Of a stretch of DNA of 64,000 nucleotides, positions 63,278 through 64,000 are shown one piece after another. Position 1 is the first letter of the stretch, and every line of letters begins with the position of its first letter. The position numbers were made by a program, and so were the translations under genes. The notes beneath the pieces are model-generated. The model was not told the origin of the DNA. It did not search any database and saw nothing but the letters and a program-made list of their open reading frames with translations. Origin of the DNA: Gallalistipes aquisgranensis (GTDB taxonomy: Bacteria > Bacteroidota > Bacteroidia > Bacteroidales > Rikenellaceae); NCBI RefSeq assembly GCF_014982715.1, contig NZ_JADCJY010000001.1, positions 1,612,001 through 1,676,000 on the forward strand. Reading direction: 5' to 3'.

Positions 63278-64000
63278 TTACTCCTCTTCATGCAGAGAGG
63301 CGCAGGTACAGCACAGGTTGCGGTCTCCGTATCCCCCGTCGATCTTGCTCACATAAGGGAAGAATTTGCTCTCCTTCACCCACCGGAGCGGGAAGGCCGC
63401 CTGCATCCGCGAGTAGGGATGCGCCCATCCGTCGGAAGCGATCTCCGGAGCCGTGTGCGGAGCATTGACCAGCAGGTTGTCGGCCTTCTGTTCCTCCCCC
63501 GCGGCGGCGATGGCCTCGCATTCGCGCTTGATCGAGATCATCGCCTCGATGAAACGATCCATTTCGGCTTTCGGCTCGCTCTCGGTGGGTTCCACCATGA
63601 AAGTGTCGTGCACGGGGAACGAGAGCGTCGGCGCATGGAACCCGTAGTCCATCAGACGACGGGCCACATCGGCGCACTCCACGCCGTAATCCTTGCGGAA
63701 ATGCTGCAGGTCGAGGATCATCTCGTGCCCCACCCGGCCGTTCTCGCCTGTGTAATAGGTGCGGTATTCGTCTTTCAGCGCACAGGACATATAGTTGGCG
63801 TTCAGGATGGCCGTCTCCGTAGCGGCCCGCAGCCCCTTTTCGCCCAGCATTTTGATGTAACCGTAAGTGATCGGCAGCAACATGGCGCTTCCGTAGGGGG
63901 CCCCGGCCACGGCCGTGATTCCTTCGCGGCCGCCCGTCTCCACGACCGGATGGGAGGGCAGGAACGGAGCCAGGTGCTTCGCCACGCAGATCGGGCCCAC
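63278..64000 (-). CDS. gcvP: Glycine dehydrogenase (decarboxylating), C-terminal part (cut by window edge)
   Basis: The last 240 residues of the P-protein are visible. Recognised stretches are KHLAPFLPSHPVV, AGAPYGSAMLLPITYGYIKMLG, ILNANYMSCALK, LMDYGFHAPTLSFPV and MVEPTESEPKAEMDRFIEAM. The PLP lysine lies just upstream, outside the window. The enzyme takes CO2 from glycine in the glycine cleavage system. The first residues read GPICV, where Gly is usual at the Cys position in homologues that I remember. It ends with TAA at 63278. Confidence 0.95.
   Translation of the reverse strand: MGPICVAKHLAPFLPSHPVVETGGREGITAVAGAPYGSAMLLPITYGYIKMLGEKGLRAATETAILNANYMSCALKDEYRTYYTGENGRVGHEMILDLQHFRKDYGVECADVARRLMDYGFHAPTLSFPVHDTFMVEPTESEPKAEMDRFIEAMISIKRECEAIAAAGEEQKADNLLVNAPHTAPEIASDGWAHPYSRMQAAFPLRWVKESKFFPYVSKIDGGYGDRNLCCTCASLHEEE

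Overview
This window looks like chromosome from a gut Bacteroidota member, most likely Alistipes or a close Rikenellaceae relative. The evidence is high GC with dense coding, -7 boxes of the Bacteroidota type (TAnnTTTG, sometimes with TTG about 19 nt upstream), a SufBCDS operon, separate topoisomerase IV genes, a hybrid two-component regulator, and a pectin-type carbohydrate locus. I see no rRNA, tRNA, CRISPR array, insertion sequence, phage or plasmid gene. Nearly all of the sequence is coding. The genus is inferred from general features, not from a marker gene.

Left part (1-14.7 kb): a cut ECF-type membrane protein gene; tatA-tatC, where TatC has a long acidic tail; a large periplasmic TPR protein paired with an outer-membrane barrel; an OsmC-like protein; a complete MFP-RND-OMF efflux operon; a BT_3928/DoxX-like membrane protein; and tmk.

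Middle (14.7-38.6 kb, all minus strand): sufB-C-D-S for Fe-S assembly; gyrA with a TPR gene; ftsK-lolA; and a tightly packed run plsC-parE-parC-aroK-(DUF3298 lipoprotein)-purL-murI. That run puts membrane lipid, DNA topology, aromatic precursor, purine and cell-wall genes on what is probably one transcript. ParC ends in a disordered tail whose last five residues, QLDLF, match the sliding-clamp-binding consensus.

38.7-48.6 kb: fabD, a GT2 glycosyltransferase, a ROK regulator with a GNAT gene, a DUF3575 protein, a lone HsdR-N-type nuclease-fold protein, the two-domain malic enzyme, and a GH2-like protein that appears to have lost its catalytic residues.

48.6-61.5 kb is the accessory region. 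A hybrid two-component system regulator (HTCS) diverges from six secreted proteins: a FN3/DUF4957/DUF5123 lipoprotein, a PL9 pectate lyase with its calcium site and probable catalytic lysine, two tandem CE12 rhamnogalacturonan acetylesterases, a beta-helix protein and a DUF6250 protein. Together they look like a pectin/rhamnogalacturonan utilisation locus. Unusually, no SusC/SusD pair is present. The window closes with an FKBP carrying a Cys-rich tail, a secreted nucleoside hydrolase and the C-terminal end of gcvP.
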